NCBI GenBank assembly: GCA_033782935.1
Contig: JAWQEG010004702.1
Coordinates: 1-64,000 of the forward strand
DNA: 64,000 nt
Reading direction: 5' to 3'
Source of the DNA: Petrolisthes cinctipes
Lineage: Eukaryota; Arthropoda; Malacostraca; Decapoda; Porcellanidae
In this document: positions 1-10,487 of the stretch, in pieces
Layout of the letters: each line of letters starts with the position of its first letter
How positions within the stretch are numbered: position 1 is the stretch's first letter
The notes under the pieces: generated by a model
The model's input: only the letters and a program-made list of their open reading frames with translations
The model's database searches: none
What the model was told of the DNA's origin: nothing
Translations under genes and position numbers: made by a program

Positions 1-403
1 GTATGGGTATTTTTTAAGTTTATGTGTGTGTATATATGTATGTGTATATGTGTATTTTGAATTCTATGTATGTATGTGTGTATATATGTATGTAATTTGT
101 GTGGGTGTTTTTGTATGTATGTATGTGTGTATGTATATATATTTATTTTATGTATGTATGTATGTATGTATAAGTATGTATGTGTGTGTGTATGTATGTA
201 TGCATGTATTTTGAATTCTATGCATGTATGTGTGTGTGTGCGTATTTTGTTTTGTGTATGTGTGTATATTTCTGTATATCTGTGTGTGTGTATTTTAATT
301 TTAATTTTTTTCAAAATTACTCTAAAAAATTAATATTTTTTTTAAATAATAATTAATGTAATTAAAAATTTTCAATATTATTATTTATAATATTATTATT
401 ATA

Positions 404-444
<41 letters not shown>

Positions 445-546
445 TATTATTGTTATTATTATCATTATTATTATTTATTATTGTTATTATTATTATTATA
501 TTATTATTATTATTATTATTATCATTATTATTATTTATTATTGTTA

Positions 547-610
<64 letters not shown>

Positions 611-860
611 TACATTATAAAATTAAATTTATTACTAGAATTTATAATGAATATTCATCATAGTGTATGTATGTATGTATGTGTATTTTTATATATGTAT
701 GTATGTGTGTATGTATAATGTATGTATGTATGTATGTATATATGTATGTATGTATATGTGTGTTTATGTATATATGTATGTAGGTATTCTTCAACTATTC
801 ATAAATAATTCTTCTATAAAGAAATTATTGCATAACTTATCCTTTTTTTTATAAAATGCT
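1..860. repeat. TATG/TGTA and TTA microsatellite block
   Basis: Positions 1-290 and 663-785 are impure (TATG)n/(TG)n runs, and 390-610 is a long (TTA)n run. The open frames here read only Tyr-Val-Cys-Met or poly-Leu, in several frames at once, which is what simple repeats give. I see no gene. Confidence 0.95.
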
Positions 861-1369
861 TTTTTAAAGAATATTTTAAAATATATTAATATATAATATA
901 TAATAATAATTTATATTAATATATATTTATATATTAATACCTAACCTAACCTAAAAAAACAATAATAGCAATAATTATTGTTATTAATAATATAATAATA
1001 ATTATTTATTATTATATTTACTCAATAACTCATTATTATTATATTTTTTTCCATTTTCTTCCATCACTCACTTTTATGTTTATTAACTATTATTATTATT
1101 TACTTATATTATTATTATTATTATTATTATTATTTTGATAGGTTTGGTGTGTGTGTGTGTGTGTGTGTGTGTCCTACTGCTTAATAATAATAATAATAAT
1201 ATAATAATGATAATAATAATAATATTGAAAATTTTTAATTACATGAATTATTATTTAAAAAAATTAACTGAAATGTTTTAAATTATTTTGAGAATAATTT
1301 GAAATTAAAATACGCACAAACACACATACATACACATATAATACGCACACCCAGATATTATTATTTTTT
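861..1369. other. AT-rich stretch, no gene seen
   Basis: AT-rich sequence with short TTA and TG runs. Two CCTAA units at about 942-955 match the complement of the arthropod telomere motif, but two units are too few to interpret. No coding signal is seen. Confidence 0.7.
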
Positions 1370-2665
1370 TTTTTAGTATATATTTTTTTTAGTATACATT
1401 TTTTTAAGTATAATTTTTTTAAGTATCAAGTTTTCAATTTTTTATTATTAATTTTTTTATAAGTATTAATTTTTTTAGTATTAACATTTTTTTTAATATT
1501 AATTTTTTTAAGTATTAATCTTTTTAAGTAATTAATTATTTTTAGTATTACATCTTTCTTTTGCTTTTGTTTTAATTTTTTTTTTAAGTATTATTTTTTT
1601 TTTTAAGTATTATTATTATTATTATTTTTTTTTTTTGAGTATTATTATTATTATTTTATTTTTTTAAGTAATAATTGTTTTTAAGTATTATTTTGGTTTT
1701 AAGTATTAATTTTTTTTAATATAAATTGTTTTTTAGTATTACATTTTTTTAAGTATTAATTTCTTTTAAGTATTATTTTTTCTTTGTATTAATTTTTTTA
1801 AGTATTTCTTTTAAGTATTAAAAAAAATTTAAGTAATAATTTTTTTAAGTATTTATTTTTTTAAGTATAAATTTCATTTTTAAGTATTAATTTTTTTTTA
1901 AGTATGAATATTTTTTTTTAGTATTAACTTTTTTTTAAGTATTATTTTATTAATTTGTTTAAGTATTAATTTTTTTTAAGTATTAATTTTTTTTAAGTAT
2001 TAAATTGTTTTTAAGTATTAATTGTTTTTAGTATTAATTTTTTTTAAGTATTAATTTTTTTAAGTATTAATTTTTTAAGTATTAATTTTTTTAGTATTAA
2101 CATTTTTTTTTTTTTATTATTTCTTTTAAGTATTATTTTTTTTTTTTTGTTATTATTATTTTTTGCTAATTATTAATTTTTTTAAGTATTAATTTTTGCT
2201 TAAGTATTAATTTTGTTTTTAAATATTAATTTTGTTTAAGTATTATTTGTTTTAAGTATTAATTTTTTTTTAATATTAAATTTTTTTTAAGTATTAATTT
2301 TTTTTAAGTATTAATTTTTTTAAGTATTAATTTTTTTAAGTATTAAAACAAAATTTAAGTATTCATTTTTTTAAGTATTCATTTTTTTAAGTATTCATTT
2401 TATTTTTAAGTATTCATTTTTTTTAAGTATTATTATTTTTTTTTAAATATATAGTTTTGTTTAAGTATTATTTTTTTTAAGTATTAATATTTTATTAATT
2501 TTTTTAAGTGTTAATTTTTTTAAGTATTAATTGTTTTTAAGTAATAATTTTTTTAAGTATTAATTGTTTTTAAGTAATAATTTTTTTCTAGTATACATTT
2601 TTTTTTAAGTATAAAAAATTAATACTTAAAAAAATAATGATACTAAAAAAAATATATATATAATA

Positions 2666-2722
<57 letters not shown>

Positions 2723-2855
2723 AAGAAACATTAAAACTTAAAAAAAAATGAATACTTAAAAAAATAGTAATACTTATAAAAATTAATACTGAAAAAAAAT
2801 AATACTTAAAAAAATTAATACTTAAAAAAAAATTATTACCTTAAAAAAAAAACAT
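1370..2855. repeat. T-rich AAGTATTAA minisatellite with a strand flip
   Basis: Dozens of degenerate units of about 16-20 bp, of the form T(6-8)AAGTATTAA, run from about 1370 to 2620. From about 2620 to 2855 the complementary form (TTAATACTT then an A run) appears instead, with a (TAA)n run at 2660-2715. The array is therefore a large imperfect inverted repeat of one satellite unit. It is non-coding. Confidence 0.85.
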
Positions 2856-2929
2856 ATAATAATTAAGGTTTCTTTTATTTTATTTTATTTCATCCACAAA
2901 TTTCTATTATGTTATTTTATATTTATACT

Positions 2930-3450
2930 ATATGTATATGTATAAATGTGTGTGTCTGTATGTATGTATAAATGTGTGTGTATCTAGAATTTTGGGTTTT
3001 GTGTATGTATGTATATGTATGATTTTTGGGTATGTATGTATATATTTCTGTGTATGTATGTATATGTATGTATATTATGTGTGTGTATGCATGTATATAT
3101 TTCTGTATGTATGTATATTTATGTGTGTTTTGAATTTTGTGTATGTATGTATGTATATGTATGTATGTATGAATGTGTGTATTTTTGCTATGTATGTATA
3201 TATAATTCTGTGTGTATGTATATATGTATTTTGAATAGTATGTATGTATGAATGTATATTAATTTGTGAAAGTGTATGTGTGTACTTTGAATTCTATGTA
3301 TGTATATATGTGTATGTGTGTGTATGTATGTATGTATGTATATGTATGTATGTATATGTATATAATAAAACATATAATCATAAAATATATTAAAAAAACT
3401 ATTAACTTAACAATACATACATAATTATATACATACATACATACATACAA
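2930..3450. repeat. TATG/TGTA microsatellite
   Basis: Impure tetranucleotide repeat with embedded TTTTGAATT motifs, similar to the block at 1-300. Overlapping open frames on both strands read only Met/Tyr/Val/Cys or Ile/His/Thr, which marks a simple repeat. Confidence 0.93.
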
Positions 3451-3494
3451 ATGTAATTATGCAGTATAACTATACTTCAGAATACTTCAATAAA

Positions 3495-3518
3495 TATCTT
3501 AATAATAATAATAATAAT

Positions 3519-3553
<35 letters not shown>

Positions 3554-3581
3554 TAATAATAAGAATAAGAATAATAATAAG

Positions 3582-3655
<74 letters not shown>

Positions 3656-3670
3656 TAATAATAAAAATAA

Positions 3671-3742
<72 letters not shown>

Positions 3743-3790
3743 TAATAATAAAAATAATAATAATAATAAAAATAATAATAATAATAAAAG
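3495..3790. repeat. (AAT)n microsatellite
   Basis: About 300 bp of AAT with occasional AAA and AAG. One frame reads as poly-Asn with scattered Lys. Nothing outside the repeat supports translation. Confidence 0.95.
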
Positions 3791-4092
3791 TATTGTTATT
3801 TGTTAAAAAATCTCATTATTACATATTTACAATATATTTTTTTAATTAAATAAGAAATAAGTTATTTTGTTGTATTAGAATAACATAAGGTAATTATTTT
3901 GAAGCCAAAAATATCAAATGGAAGAAAAATAATTACAGTAATTACAAAATTTATTATTAAAAAATTATTGTGATTTATGTTTATTTAGTTAGGAAGAACA
4001 TTGTTAATAATAGATTAAAGATACTTAGCAATTATTAATAATCTATTTCTTAACCAATGAAGTAGAATAAAATAAATTATTTATTATTTAAT
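3791..4092. other. AT-rich stretch, nothing seen
   Basis: No repeat, TIR or coding pattern was recognised between the AAT array and the TG array. Confidence 0.6.
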
Positions 4093-4093
4093 G

Positions 4094-4255
4094 TTAATAT
4101 AAAAAATGTATGTATGTATGTGTGTGTGTGTGTGTGTGTGTATGTGTGTGTGTGTATGTGTGTGTGTGTGTGTTTGTATGTATGTGTGTGTGTGTATGTA
4201 TGTGTGTGTATGTTTGTATGTATGTATGTGTATGTGTATATTTCTGTGTGTGTAT
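4094..4255. repeat. (TG)n microsatellite, left flank of Gypsy element
   Basis: TG/TATG repeat that directly abuts the 5' LTR at 4256. The right flank of the element (11662 on) is different sequence and no matching 4-5 bp target duplication is evident. The microsatellite has probably drifted or recombined. Confidence 0.9.
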
Positions 4256-4650
4256 TGTTACGTGTGTCTGAATTATTATCATTGATTTATAAGTGTTGCT
4301 ATCTATTTTTGACAGTGACTGTGGATGTGGTAGTGAGTGTGGTAGCAGAGGCCCCACACCCGGATGTATTGTGTGCGGATTTAATTCACTTATTATTCCA
4401 TTTTCTTTAAGTGTTGGTGTCGTAAGGTCGGGTATGTCATAACCAGCTATGTTCTCTAGATTCGTACGCTTTCTCTTGCCTTCTCTCACAAGTGGCGTGA
4501 TGAGCGTCCGTTTTCATTACTTAAGACTTCCCATAGTTTCTTGGGAGGGAACGTATGAGTATAGTGTGTTTAAGTCTGTGTTAACGAACAGGTTCGGAGA
4601 CGTTCCTGTAGCTTTGTTCTAACTTGCTCACTCTTCTTTGTCGAGCCGAT

Positions 4651-4660
4651 GGTATATAAG
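4651..4660 (+). promoter_or_regulatory. TATA box in 5' LTR (U3)
   Basis: GGTATATAAG, about 395 bp into the LTR and followed by a GC-richer segment. The same motif is conserved at 10870-10879 in the 3' LTR. It probably drives the genomic RNA; the start site itself is not visible. Confidence 0.7.
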
Positions 4661-5006
4661 GGCGAGGCTTATGCCTTGTTACTTTAGATATTTTGGGAGA
4701 CTGGGACAGCTAGGGTGTGTTTTGTAAGTGATTGAGTGTGGTAAGATTCGGGAGGAGACTCGCAGACGTATATTTGTTAAGTATAATTGTTTTATTTCTA
4801 CTCTCTTCTCACAAGTAACTTAGGGGTCACTCTCGTATTATTATTACTATTAATACTATTACATATATATTTGGATATTGATATTTTATTATTATATTAT
4901 TACATGTGTGTGATGCATAGATGTTTGTTTACTATATATACCAGTGAAGTGCCAGTGTTATTGATAAACTACTTCTATGCTTACGTGTGTGCCTAGAGCC
5001 TTGTGT

Positions 5007-5012
5007 ATTAAA
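5007..5012 (+). terminator. ATTAAA polyadenylation signal in LTR
   Basis: ATTAAA downstream of the TATA box, followed by a T/G-rich stretch. It is conserved in the 3' LTR near 11230, where it would act on the genomic transcript. Confidence 0.5.
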
Positions 5013-5440
5013 GTGATGGCACAGTGGTAGTAAGTTGTTGTGTGATTATTGCAAGTGTATTATATATATATATATATTCTGGGAATTCTGTCATAGTTGG
5101 GAATCCTGATTTCATTTAATAATTCTTTCTGTGTTACTTGTATGTCTTTGTGTTAGTTCATATTGTCATTATATATTATAGAAAATCTGAGTAGTTTCTC
5201 TATCATCATTTATTCTTTTATAACTGAATCTGGGTATATGTATGGACGGTCTCTTTAGGGTTGAGTTAGCAACCTTTCATATAGGCTGGGTTTGTACTTT
5301 TACTTATTCTTCATAACTTTGATAGTCAGATACCTGCCACCCAGTGCTACTTTGTTCTGTTGATAGCTAACTTTGGAGTAAGTCTAGTCTAGTGACTAGT
5401 ACTGTACTGTATCTCTACCCTCCGTCCGTAACATATAAAT

Positions 5441-5458
5441 TGGCGACCTCGCCAGGAT
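5441..5458 (+). promoter_or_regulatory. Gypsy primer-binding site
   Basis: TGGCGACCTCGCCAGG starts 7 bp after the 5' LTR. It begins with the TGG expected to pair with a tRNA 3' CCA end. I do not assign the tRNA. Confidence 0.65.
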
Positions 5459-5578
5459 TTCCAATTTTTTTTTGCTGAACTGAGACTTGCGTACTATCAT
5501 TGCATTACTGTTGTAATTTTTTTTTCTTGCATTGCATTTTTCCATTTTTTGTGTACCTTGCCTAATAGTTAGTGAGCA

Positions 5579-7459
5579 ATGGAGACTCAGGGTGTGGCTA
5601 GTGAAAGGTGGGCTCCACTTCATCTCACTTCTGAGCAGGATGCTGCAGATTTTATTAAATCAAGTCCTAATCCCAAGAGAGTGAGAGCACTGAGGAGAGA
5701 GGAATTATTACTTGTTGCACAGAAGTTGGAACTCACTTTTGAAAGTTCCAACGCATTTCCACTAGCTAACCTGATTTGCCACCATCTATGCGGCACTGAT
5801 TTGTATGATTTTGTTGAGAGAAAGGATAATGTTTCTGTCGTAAGTGATTGGTCTGCACATTCTGATTTGCTTGAAACCACTGTGATTCCGAATAAACAAT
5901 TTGGGAATGACCAAGCTGCACGTGACCATGAGTTCCGTATGCTACAATTACAGCTTGAGAGAGAGCAAAGGAGATTAGAGTCTGAGAGTGAGGAAAGGAG
6001 AGCTCGGTTGGAGTTTGAGAAAAGGAAACTGGAATTGGAGTTGGAGAAACATAAAGTGGACCATGAGCCACAACGACCGGTTGTGTCGGGTGTGTCATCA
6101 GAACAGCACAGGTTGGTTCCTAAGTTTGATAAGGACCATGTTGCTGAATTTTTCCAGAGGTTTGAGAAAGTAGCAGAGGGTAGTGGGTGGCCGAAGGAAC
6201 GATGGTCAACGCTAGCACAGTCAGTATTTTGTGGTAAAGCTTTAGGAGCATTTGATGCTCTCAGTTTTCAGGAATCTTTGGATTATGAAACGTTAAAGTC
6301 TGCAGTACTAAGGACGTATGAATTAAGACCAGAAGCTTACAGACAGAAGTACCGTAATAGTAAGAAACGTCCTAATGAGACATGGACTGAATTTATGAAA
6401 TATCAAAGTGACCTATTTCTAGCATGGATAAGAAGTGAGAGAGTAGAAGGTAATTATTGTAGATTGGAGGAGTTGGTTAAGTTGGAGCAATTTCTGAGCC
6501 AGATGGAGCCAGATTTGCAGATGTTTATATGTGATAAGAGAGTAAAGACAGCTGAGGAAGCTGCAGTTTATGCTGATGAATACGTTTTAGTCAGGAAGCA
6601 GTTTAAAGCCAAAGACAAAGGCCAAAATAGACACCCTCCAACCACCAATAATAAAACCTATGATAGCGATGTCTCCCCGAATTCTAAAAGCCCTCATGTC
6701 ACTAGTCCCAGTCCCCCAGGTATCTCACATGCACAAAGACCTACACGCACTCCACACAAACCTTGGACACGAACTTTCACATGTACTTATTGCCACAAAA
6801 CAGGGCATACTGTAGACAGATGTTGGAGAAAGGCAGGAGTTGTTAGGCCAACCAATTTTGTTTCTTGTGACAGGGCTATTGTCACAGTTTCTAATCCCCG
6901 AAAGGATAGTAGGGATAACTCTCTTTTGCCCACTTCTAAAGATAGAGTTCTTTCAGAAGGAGGGAAGGGTGCAGTGGATGCTGTTCCCATGTCTGACGTT
7001 ACAGGAGCTGTTGTCCAGTCGGTAGCTACGGATGCTGCGTCTGAGGATTGTTATGCTCCGTATCGTTCTGATGGGTTGGTCAAGCTGGGGGAATCCCAGC
7101 ATCCTGTTAAGATACTCCGAGACACTGGTTCTACAATTACTCTGTGGGTAAGACCGAAACATGTTGAGGTGAGGTCTAAGGACTTTGTTTTGCTCAGGGG
7201 AGTCGGAGGCTCCCTGACGGTTCCTTTGGTGGAGTGTAGGGTGAGTTGTAATTTATTTAACGGGACGGCACAGGTTGGAGTGGTGGAGTCATTGCCCGAG
7301 TCTAATGTGGATCTAATTCTTGGGAATGATTTGGTTAGGGGTGAGGAAGTGAGTGCCCCAGTTATGACCAAGGATCCTGTACCTGCCGAAGTTGTGGAGG
7401 ATGAGGACCAGATGAACTTCCCTGTATGTGCCGTGACCCGATCGATGTCGAGGGTGTAG
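5579..7459 (+). CDS. Gypsy Gag-protease polyprotein
   Basis: A 626-codon frame beginning at the first in-frame ATG after the primer-binding site. Residues about 118-165 are Glu/Arg/Leu-rich and look like a coiled coil. The capsid-like region lies at about 180-345. A CCHC zinc knuckle (C-X2-C-X4-H-X4-C) starts near residue 402, at 6783. The aspartic protease has its catalytic Asp-Thr-Gly at 7121-7129 (residue about 515), followed by an Ile-Leu-Gly-Asn-Asp motif near 7316. Gag should package the RNA and the protease should cleave the polyprotein. The TAG at 7457-7459 ends the frame, but the same frame then stays open to 7666, across the shift site into pol. The TAG is therefore either a recent mutation or a read-through point. 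Confidence 0.9.
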   Translation: METQGVASERWAPLHLTSEQDAADFIKSSPNPKRVRALRREELLLVAQKLELTFESSNAFPLANLICHHLCGTDLYDFVERKDNVSVVSDWSAHSDLLETTVIPNKQFGNDQAARDHEFRMLQLQLEREQRRLESESEERRARLEFEKRKLELELEKHKVDHEPQRPVVSGVSSEQHRLVPKFDKDHVAEFFQRFEKVAEGSGWPKERWSTLAQSVFCGKALGAFDALSFQESLDYETLKSAVLRTYELRPEAYRQKYRNSKKRPNETWTEFMKYQSDLFLAWIRSERVEGNYCRLEELVKLEQFLSQMEPDLQMFICDKRVKTAEEAAVYADEYVLVRKQFKAKDKGQNRHPPTTNNKTYDSDVSPNSKSPHVTSPSPPGISHAQRPTRTPHKPWTRTFTCTYCHKTGHTVDRCWRKAGVVRPTNFVSCDRAIVTVSNPRKDSRDNSLLPTSKDRVLSEGGKGAVDAVPMSDVTGAVVQSVATDAASEDCYAPYRSDGLVKLGESQHPVKILRDTGSTITLWVRPKHVEVRSKDFVLLRGVGGSLTVPLVECRVSCNLFNGTAQVGVVESLPESNVDLILGNDLVRGEEVSAPVMTKDPVPAEVVEDEDQMNFPVCAVTRSMSRV

Positions 7460-7666
7460 GAGAGCCGGCGTGTGGAAGCAGCCGAGGCAGTTGTAACTCC
7501 TTCCGACCCACCAGTGGAGGACGTTGACGGTGATGGAGAATCACCGGACGATCCTTCTCTAACTAATTTTTTTCAGATGCCTCTAGTGAGCAGCTGTCTC
7601 TGGAGTGTGTCGATGTTGATAGATTTAAGGATTTGCAAGGTAGTGACCCAGGTATCCAAGAGTTAA
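7460..7666 (+). other. In-frame continuation of gag-protease past the TAG
   Basis: Sixty-odd codons with no stop, in the same frame as gag-protease. It is Glu/Asp/Pro-rich and overlaps the opening of pol from 7567. The uninterrupted frame implies that the coding region originally ran through to the shift site. A short separate protein starting inside this stretch is less likely. Confidence 0.6.
7567..7573 (+). promoter_or_regulatory. Candidate -1 ribosomal frameshift heptamer T TTT TTT
   Basis: Seven T residues lie in the gag frame as (aa)T-TTT-TTT, the X-XXY-YYZ phase needed for -1 slippage. The pol frame opens exactly here, just after a TAA at 7564-7566. The same spot also reads as a splice acceptor (CTAAC, then a T tract and CAG at 7574-7576). 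I found no phase-compatible strong donor, so frameshifting is the simpler reading. No downstream pseudoknot was identified. Confidence 0.55.
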
Positions 7667-10395
7667 GGAGCCTGGCAGTTGAAAATATGGGGGAAGAAAA
7701 GGGTTCATGTTTATATGAGAAGGATGGAGTTTTGTACAGGAGGTGGAGACCTCCCCATACTATTGTGGATGAGGGATTGAGGGATGTACACCAGTTAGTT
7801 GTGCCGAGTGTGTGCAGGCAGGAACTAATTAGGCTAGCTCATGATATTCCCTTTGCTGCCCACTTAGGAGTGAGGAAAACACTTGAACGGCTTAGGGCAG
7901 AATTTTACTGGCCTGCCATGAGGGCTGATGTGTACCAGCATGTGAGGAGTTGTCACACATGCCAGGTTGTGGGACGGCCTAACCAGAAACCATCTAAGTC
8001 TCCCCTAATTCCCATCCCTGCTATTGGACCACCTTTCTCAAAGTTAATTATAGACATAGTGGGTCCACTTCCTACCACTTCTACCGGATTTCAATACCTT
8101 CTTACTATATTAGACCCTTGTACTAGGTACCCTGAGGCAATTCCCTTCAGAACTATGAATGCTAAGGCTGTTGTGAAAGCATTGTTAGGATTTTGTACTA
8201 AGTTTGGGTTACCTAATGAGATACAGTCTGATAGGGGTTCTAATTTTTTGGCTAACCTGTTCCAGCAGACTTTGGAAGAGTTGGGAGTTAAACATGTTAG
8301 AAGCAGTGCTTACCATCCAGAGTCCCAGGGTGCCTTAGAGAGATACCACCAGACCCTGAAGAATATGATGCGGAAATACTGCTTGGAACACACCAAGGAT
8401 TGGGACAAGGGTGTTCCTTTCCTACTGTTTGCAACGAGGGAAGTACCGCAGGAGAGCCTGGGTTTCTCTCCGAATGAGCTTGTCTTCGCACACCATGTCA
8501 GAGGTCCTTTGAGCATCGTCAAGGAGGCATGGAGTAGTGACGTCGACACCAGCAAGAACCTTCTACAATACGTCCTGGAGTTCAAGACCCGTCTGAGTGA
8601 CACTAGAGAAGAGGCAAAGAAGAACCTCGAGGAAGCCCAAGGGAAAATGAAACAGTGGTATGATCGGAAGGCCCGATGGAGGGTGTTCCAAGTTGGTGAT
8701 GAAGTGTTGGTGCTACTGCCACTTCAAGGTCAACCCCTGGCTGCCAAGTTTCAAGGTCCGTACGTGGTAAAGAAGAGGCTGGGTGAGACTGACTATCTTG
8801 TGAAGACGCCCGACCGGCGAAGGTCTCATCAGTTGTGCCACGTGAATATGTTAAAGCCGTACTACTGCCCTTTGAAGACTCCAGTGACGACACAGCATGT
8901 TGTGGCTGTGGGTGTGGAAGAAGATGATGATGATGTGGCAGAGGTAACTTGTGAATTTCAAGAGAGTAATTGGGTGGACAATGAGGAAGCAGAGACTACT
9001 CTACGGGACAAGGTGTCGCATTTACCTCCCGAGCAAGTGGCGCAGCTGTGGAAGTTGATGTCAACCTACGGCAAGGTGTTCGCCAGTGTTCCTGGGAGGA
9101 CTGACTGGTCTCAACACGACGTGGACGTGGGCGTGGCTACGCCAGTTAAGCTGCCGCCCTACCGAGTCGGTCCACGCCATATTGAAGTGCTGCGGAAGGA
9201 GCTGAAGTATATGTTGGACCACAACTTGATAACACCGTGTGCAAGTGCTTGGAGTTCCCCTGTGACATTGCAGCCTAAGCCTGATGGTTCTGCTAGGTTC
9301 TGCATCGACTACAGGAGAGTGAACGCCTTGACAAAGACTGACACGTACCCGTTGCCACGCCTAGAGGACTGCATTGACCATGTGGGATCCTCTCGTTTTA
9401 TTACCAAGATCGACCTGAAGCAGGGATCTTGGCAGGTACCTCTGACAGACAGAGCAAAGCAGATCTCATGCTTTGTGGCCGATGGGCAAACATACCAGTG
9501 TAACGTGATGCCGTACGGTATGAAGAATGCATCAGCCACCTTCCAACGGCTCATGAATGATGTGACTGGGGGTATTAAGAACTGCGTTGCGTACATTGAC
9601 GACGTCGTGGTCTACACTGACACCTGGGACCACCACCTCCAAGTACTGCAGCAGTTATTGTCCCGCCTACAGGATGCCAACTTAGTCGTCAACGTCAAGA
9701 AGTGCGACTTTGTGTGTGCCCGTGTGCAGTACCTAGGGTATGTGGTAGGACATGGTCTGGTCTGCCCGCCTAGCTCGAAGGTGGAGGCCATACAAGGTTT
9801 CAAGAGGCCTCAGAACAGACGGGAACTCAGACGCTTCTTGGGATGTATCGGGTACTACAGGCGATTCTTGAAAAATTTCGCGACTGTAGTGGCACCCTTG
9901 ACTGAGTTGCTTAGAAAAGAGGTTAAGTATGAATGGACAAACGAGTGCGAGGAAAGTTTTGAAAGTGCCAAGGACATACTCGTCCATTATCCCGTGATGA
10001 CCGCACCCAAGTTTGACAAACCATTCACACTAGCAGTGGACGCTAGCAATGTAGGAGCAGGAGCTGTGTTGATGCAGGAGGACGAGCAGGAGGTGGAGCA
10101 TCCTGTTTCGTATTACAGTAAAAAGTTCTCTACCAGTCAGAAGAACTACTCAGTTATAGAGAAGGAACTCCTAGCCCTGATCCTTGCCCTGCAACACTTT
10201 GCTGTGTATGTACCTGCATTTGGACCAATACTTAGGGTGTACACTGACCACCACCCTCTGAAGTATTTGAACAGTTTGGGGGCCAAGAACCAAAGGCTTA
10301 CCCGTTGGAGTTTGTTCCTCCAACAGTATCACCTAGATGTACGTCATATAAGAGGTGTTGATAATGTGATAGCCGATTGTCTATCTAGAAGTTAA
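7567..10395 (+). CDS. Gypsy Pol: integrase - RT - RNase H
   Basis: Open from 7567 to a stop at 10395; the first ATG is far inside, so it needs frameshift expression. Order by position: the HHCC zinc-binding region at about 7840-7965; the integrase core with Asp near 8053, Asp near 8230 and Glu near 8338; and a GPY/F-type module near 8750. The reverse transcriptase core runs from about 9150, with a Tyr-Ile-Asp-Asp catalytic box at about 9594. RNase H has acidic residues near 10038, 10160 and 10242. All catalytic residues looked for are present. Integrase before RT is the copia order, yet the RT and GPY/F sequences are of Gypsy type, as in Gmr1-like elements. Confidence 0.93.
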   Translation, partial: FFSDASSEQLSLECVDVDRFKDLQGSDPGIQELRSLAVENMGEEKGSCLYEKDGVLYRRWRPPHTIVDEGLRDVHQLVVPSVCRQELIRLAHDIPFAAHLGVRKTLERLRAEFYWPAMRADVYQHVRSCHTCQVVGRPNQKPSKSPLIPIPAIGPPFSKLIIDIVGPLPTTSTGFQYLLTILDPCTRYPEAIPFRTMNAKAVVKALLGFCTKFGLPNEIQSDRGSNFLANLFQQTLEELGVKHVRSSAYHPESQGALERYHQTLKNMMRKYCLEHTKDWDKGVPFLLFATREVPQESLGFSPNELVFAHHVRGPLSIVKEAWSSDVDTSKNLLQYVLEFKTRLSDTREEAKKNLEEAQGKMKQWYDRKARWRVFQVGDEVLVLLPLQGQPLAAKFQGPYVVKKRLGETDYLVKTPDRRRSHQLCHVNMLKPYYCPLKTPVTTQHVVAVGVEEDDDDVAEVTCEFQESNWVDNEEAETTLRDKVSHLPPEQVAQLWKLMSTYGKVFASVPGRTDWSQHDVDVGVATPVKLPPYRVGPRHIEVLRKELKYMLDHNLITPCASAWSSPVTLQPKPDGSARFCIDYRRVNALTKTDTYPLPRLEDCIDHVGSSRFITKIDLKQGSWQVPLTDRAKQISCFVADGQTYQCNVMPYGMKNASATFQRLMNDVTGGIKNCVAYIDDVVVYTDTWDHHLQVLQQLLSRLQDANLVVNVKKCDFVCARVQYLGYVVGHGLVCPPSSKVEAIQGFKRPQNRRELRRFLGCIGYYRRFLKNFATVVAPLTELLRKEVKYEWTNECEESFESAKDILVHYPVMTAPKFDKPFTLAVDASNVGAGAVLMQEDEQEVEHPVSYYSKKFSTSQKNYSVIEKELLALILALQHFAVYVPAFGPILRVYTDHHPLKYLNSLGAKNQRLTRWSLFLQQYHLDVRHIRGVDNVIADCLSRS

Positions 10396-10477
10396 ATATT
10401 TTATTTTTGATTTTTGCATGTTGTACATAACTTTTGTAAACCCAAGAACGAATTTTCCAGAGGAAAACTCTTTCTTT

Positions 10478-10487
10478 GGTGGGGGCG
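10478..10487 (+). promoter_or_regulatory. Gypsy polypurine tract
   Basis: GGTGGGGGCG abuts the 3' LTR and is where plus-strand DNA synthesis would be primed. Two pyrimidines interrupt the purine run. Confidence 0.6.

Larger units (their letters stand above)
4256..5433 (+). repeat. 5' LTR of the Gypsy element
   Basis: Begins TGTTACG and ends CGTAACA, a 7-bp inverted terminal repeat. It matches 10488-11661 throughout, including the TATA region, the ATTAAA site and the common end. Differences are point changes and short indels, so the insertion is not brand new but not ancient. Confidence 0.95.

Noticed and set aside
26..333. Open frames rich in Tyr, Val, Cys, Met
   Set aside because: They are translations of TATG/TG repeats; overlapping frames give equally long ORFs.
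3459..3806. 115-codon poly-Asn ORF
   Set aside because: Pure (AAT)n microsatellite with no flanking protein-like sequence.
4094..4489. 131-codon minus-strand ORF with His/Thr repeats
   Set aside because: Runs from the LTR into a TG microsatellite; antisense to the Gypsy LTR.
5766..6098. Minus-strand ORFs under the Gypsy gag and pol
   Set aside because: Shadows of the plus-strand coding region with no recognisable domains.
7577..7666. Spliced gag-pol intron ending at the CAG of 7574-7576
   Set aside because: Acceptor-like sequence is good, but I found no convincing donor in the required phase. The frameshift heptamer explains the frame change more simply. Kept as an alternative only.
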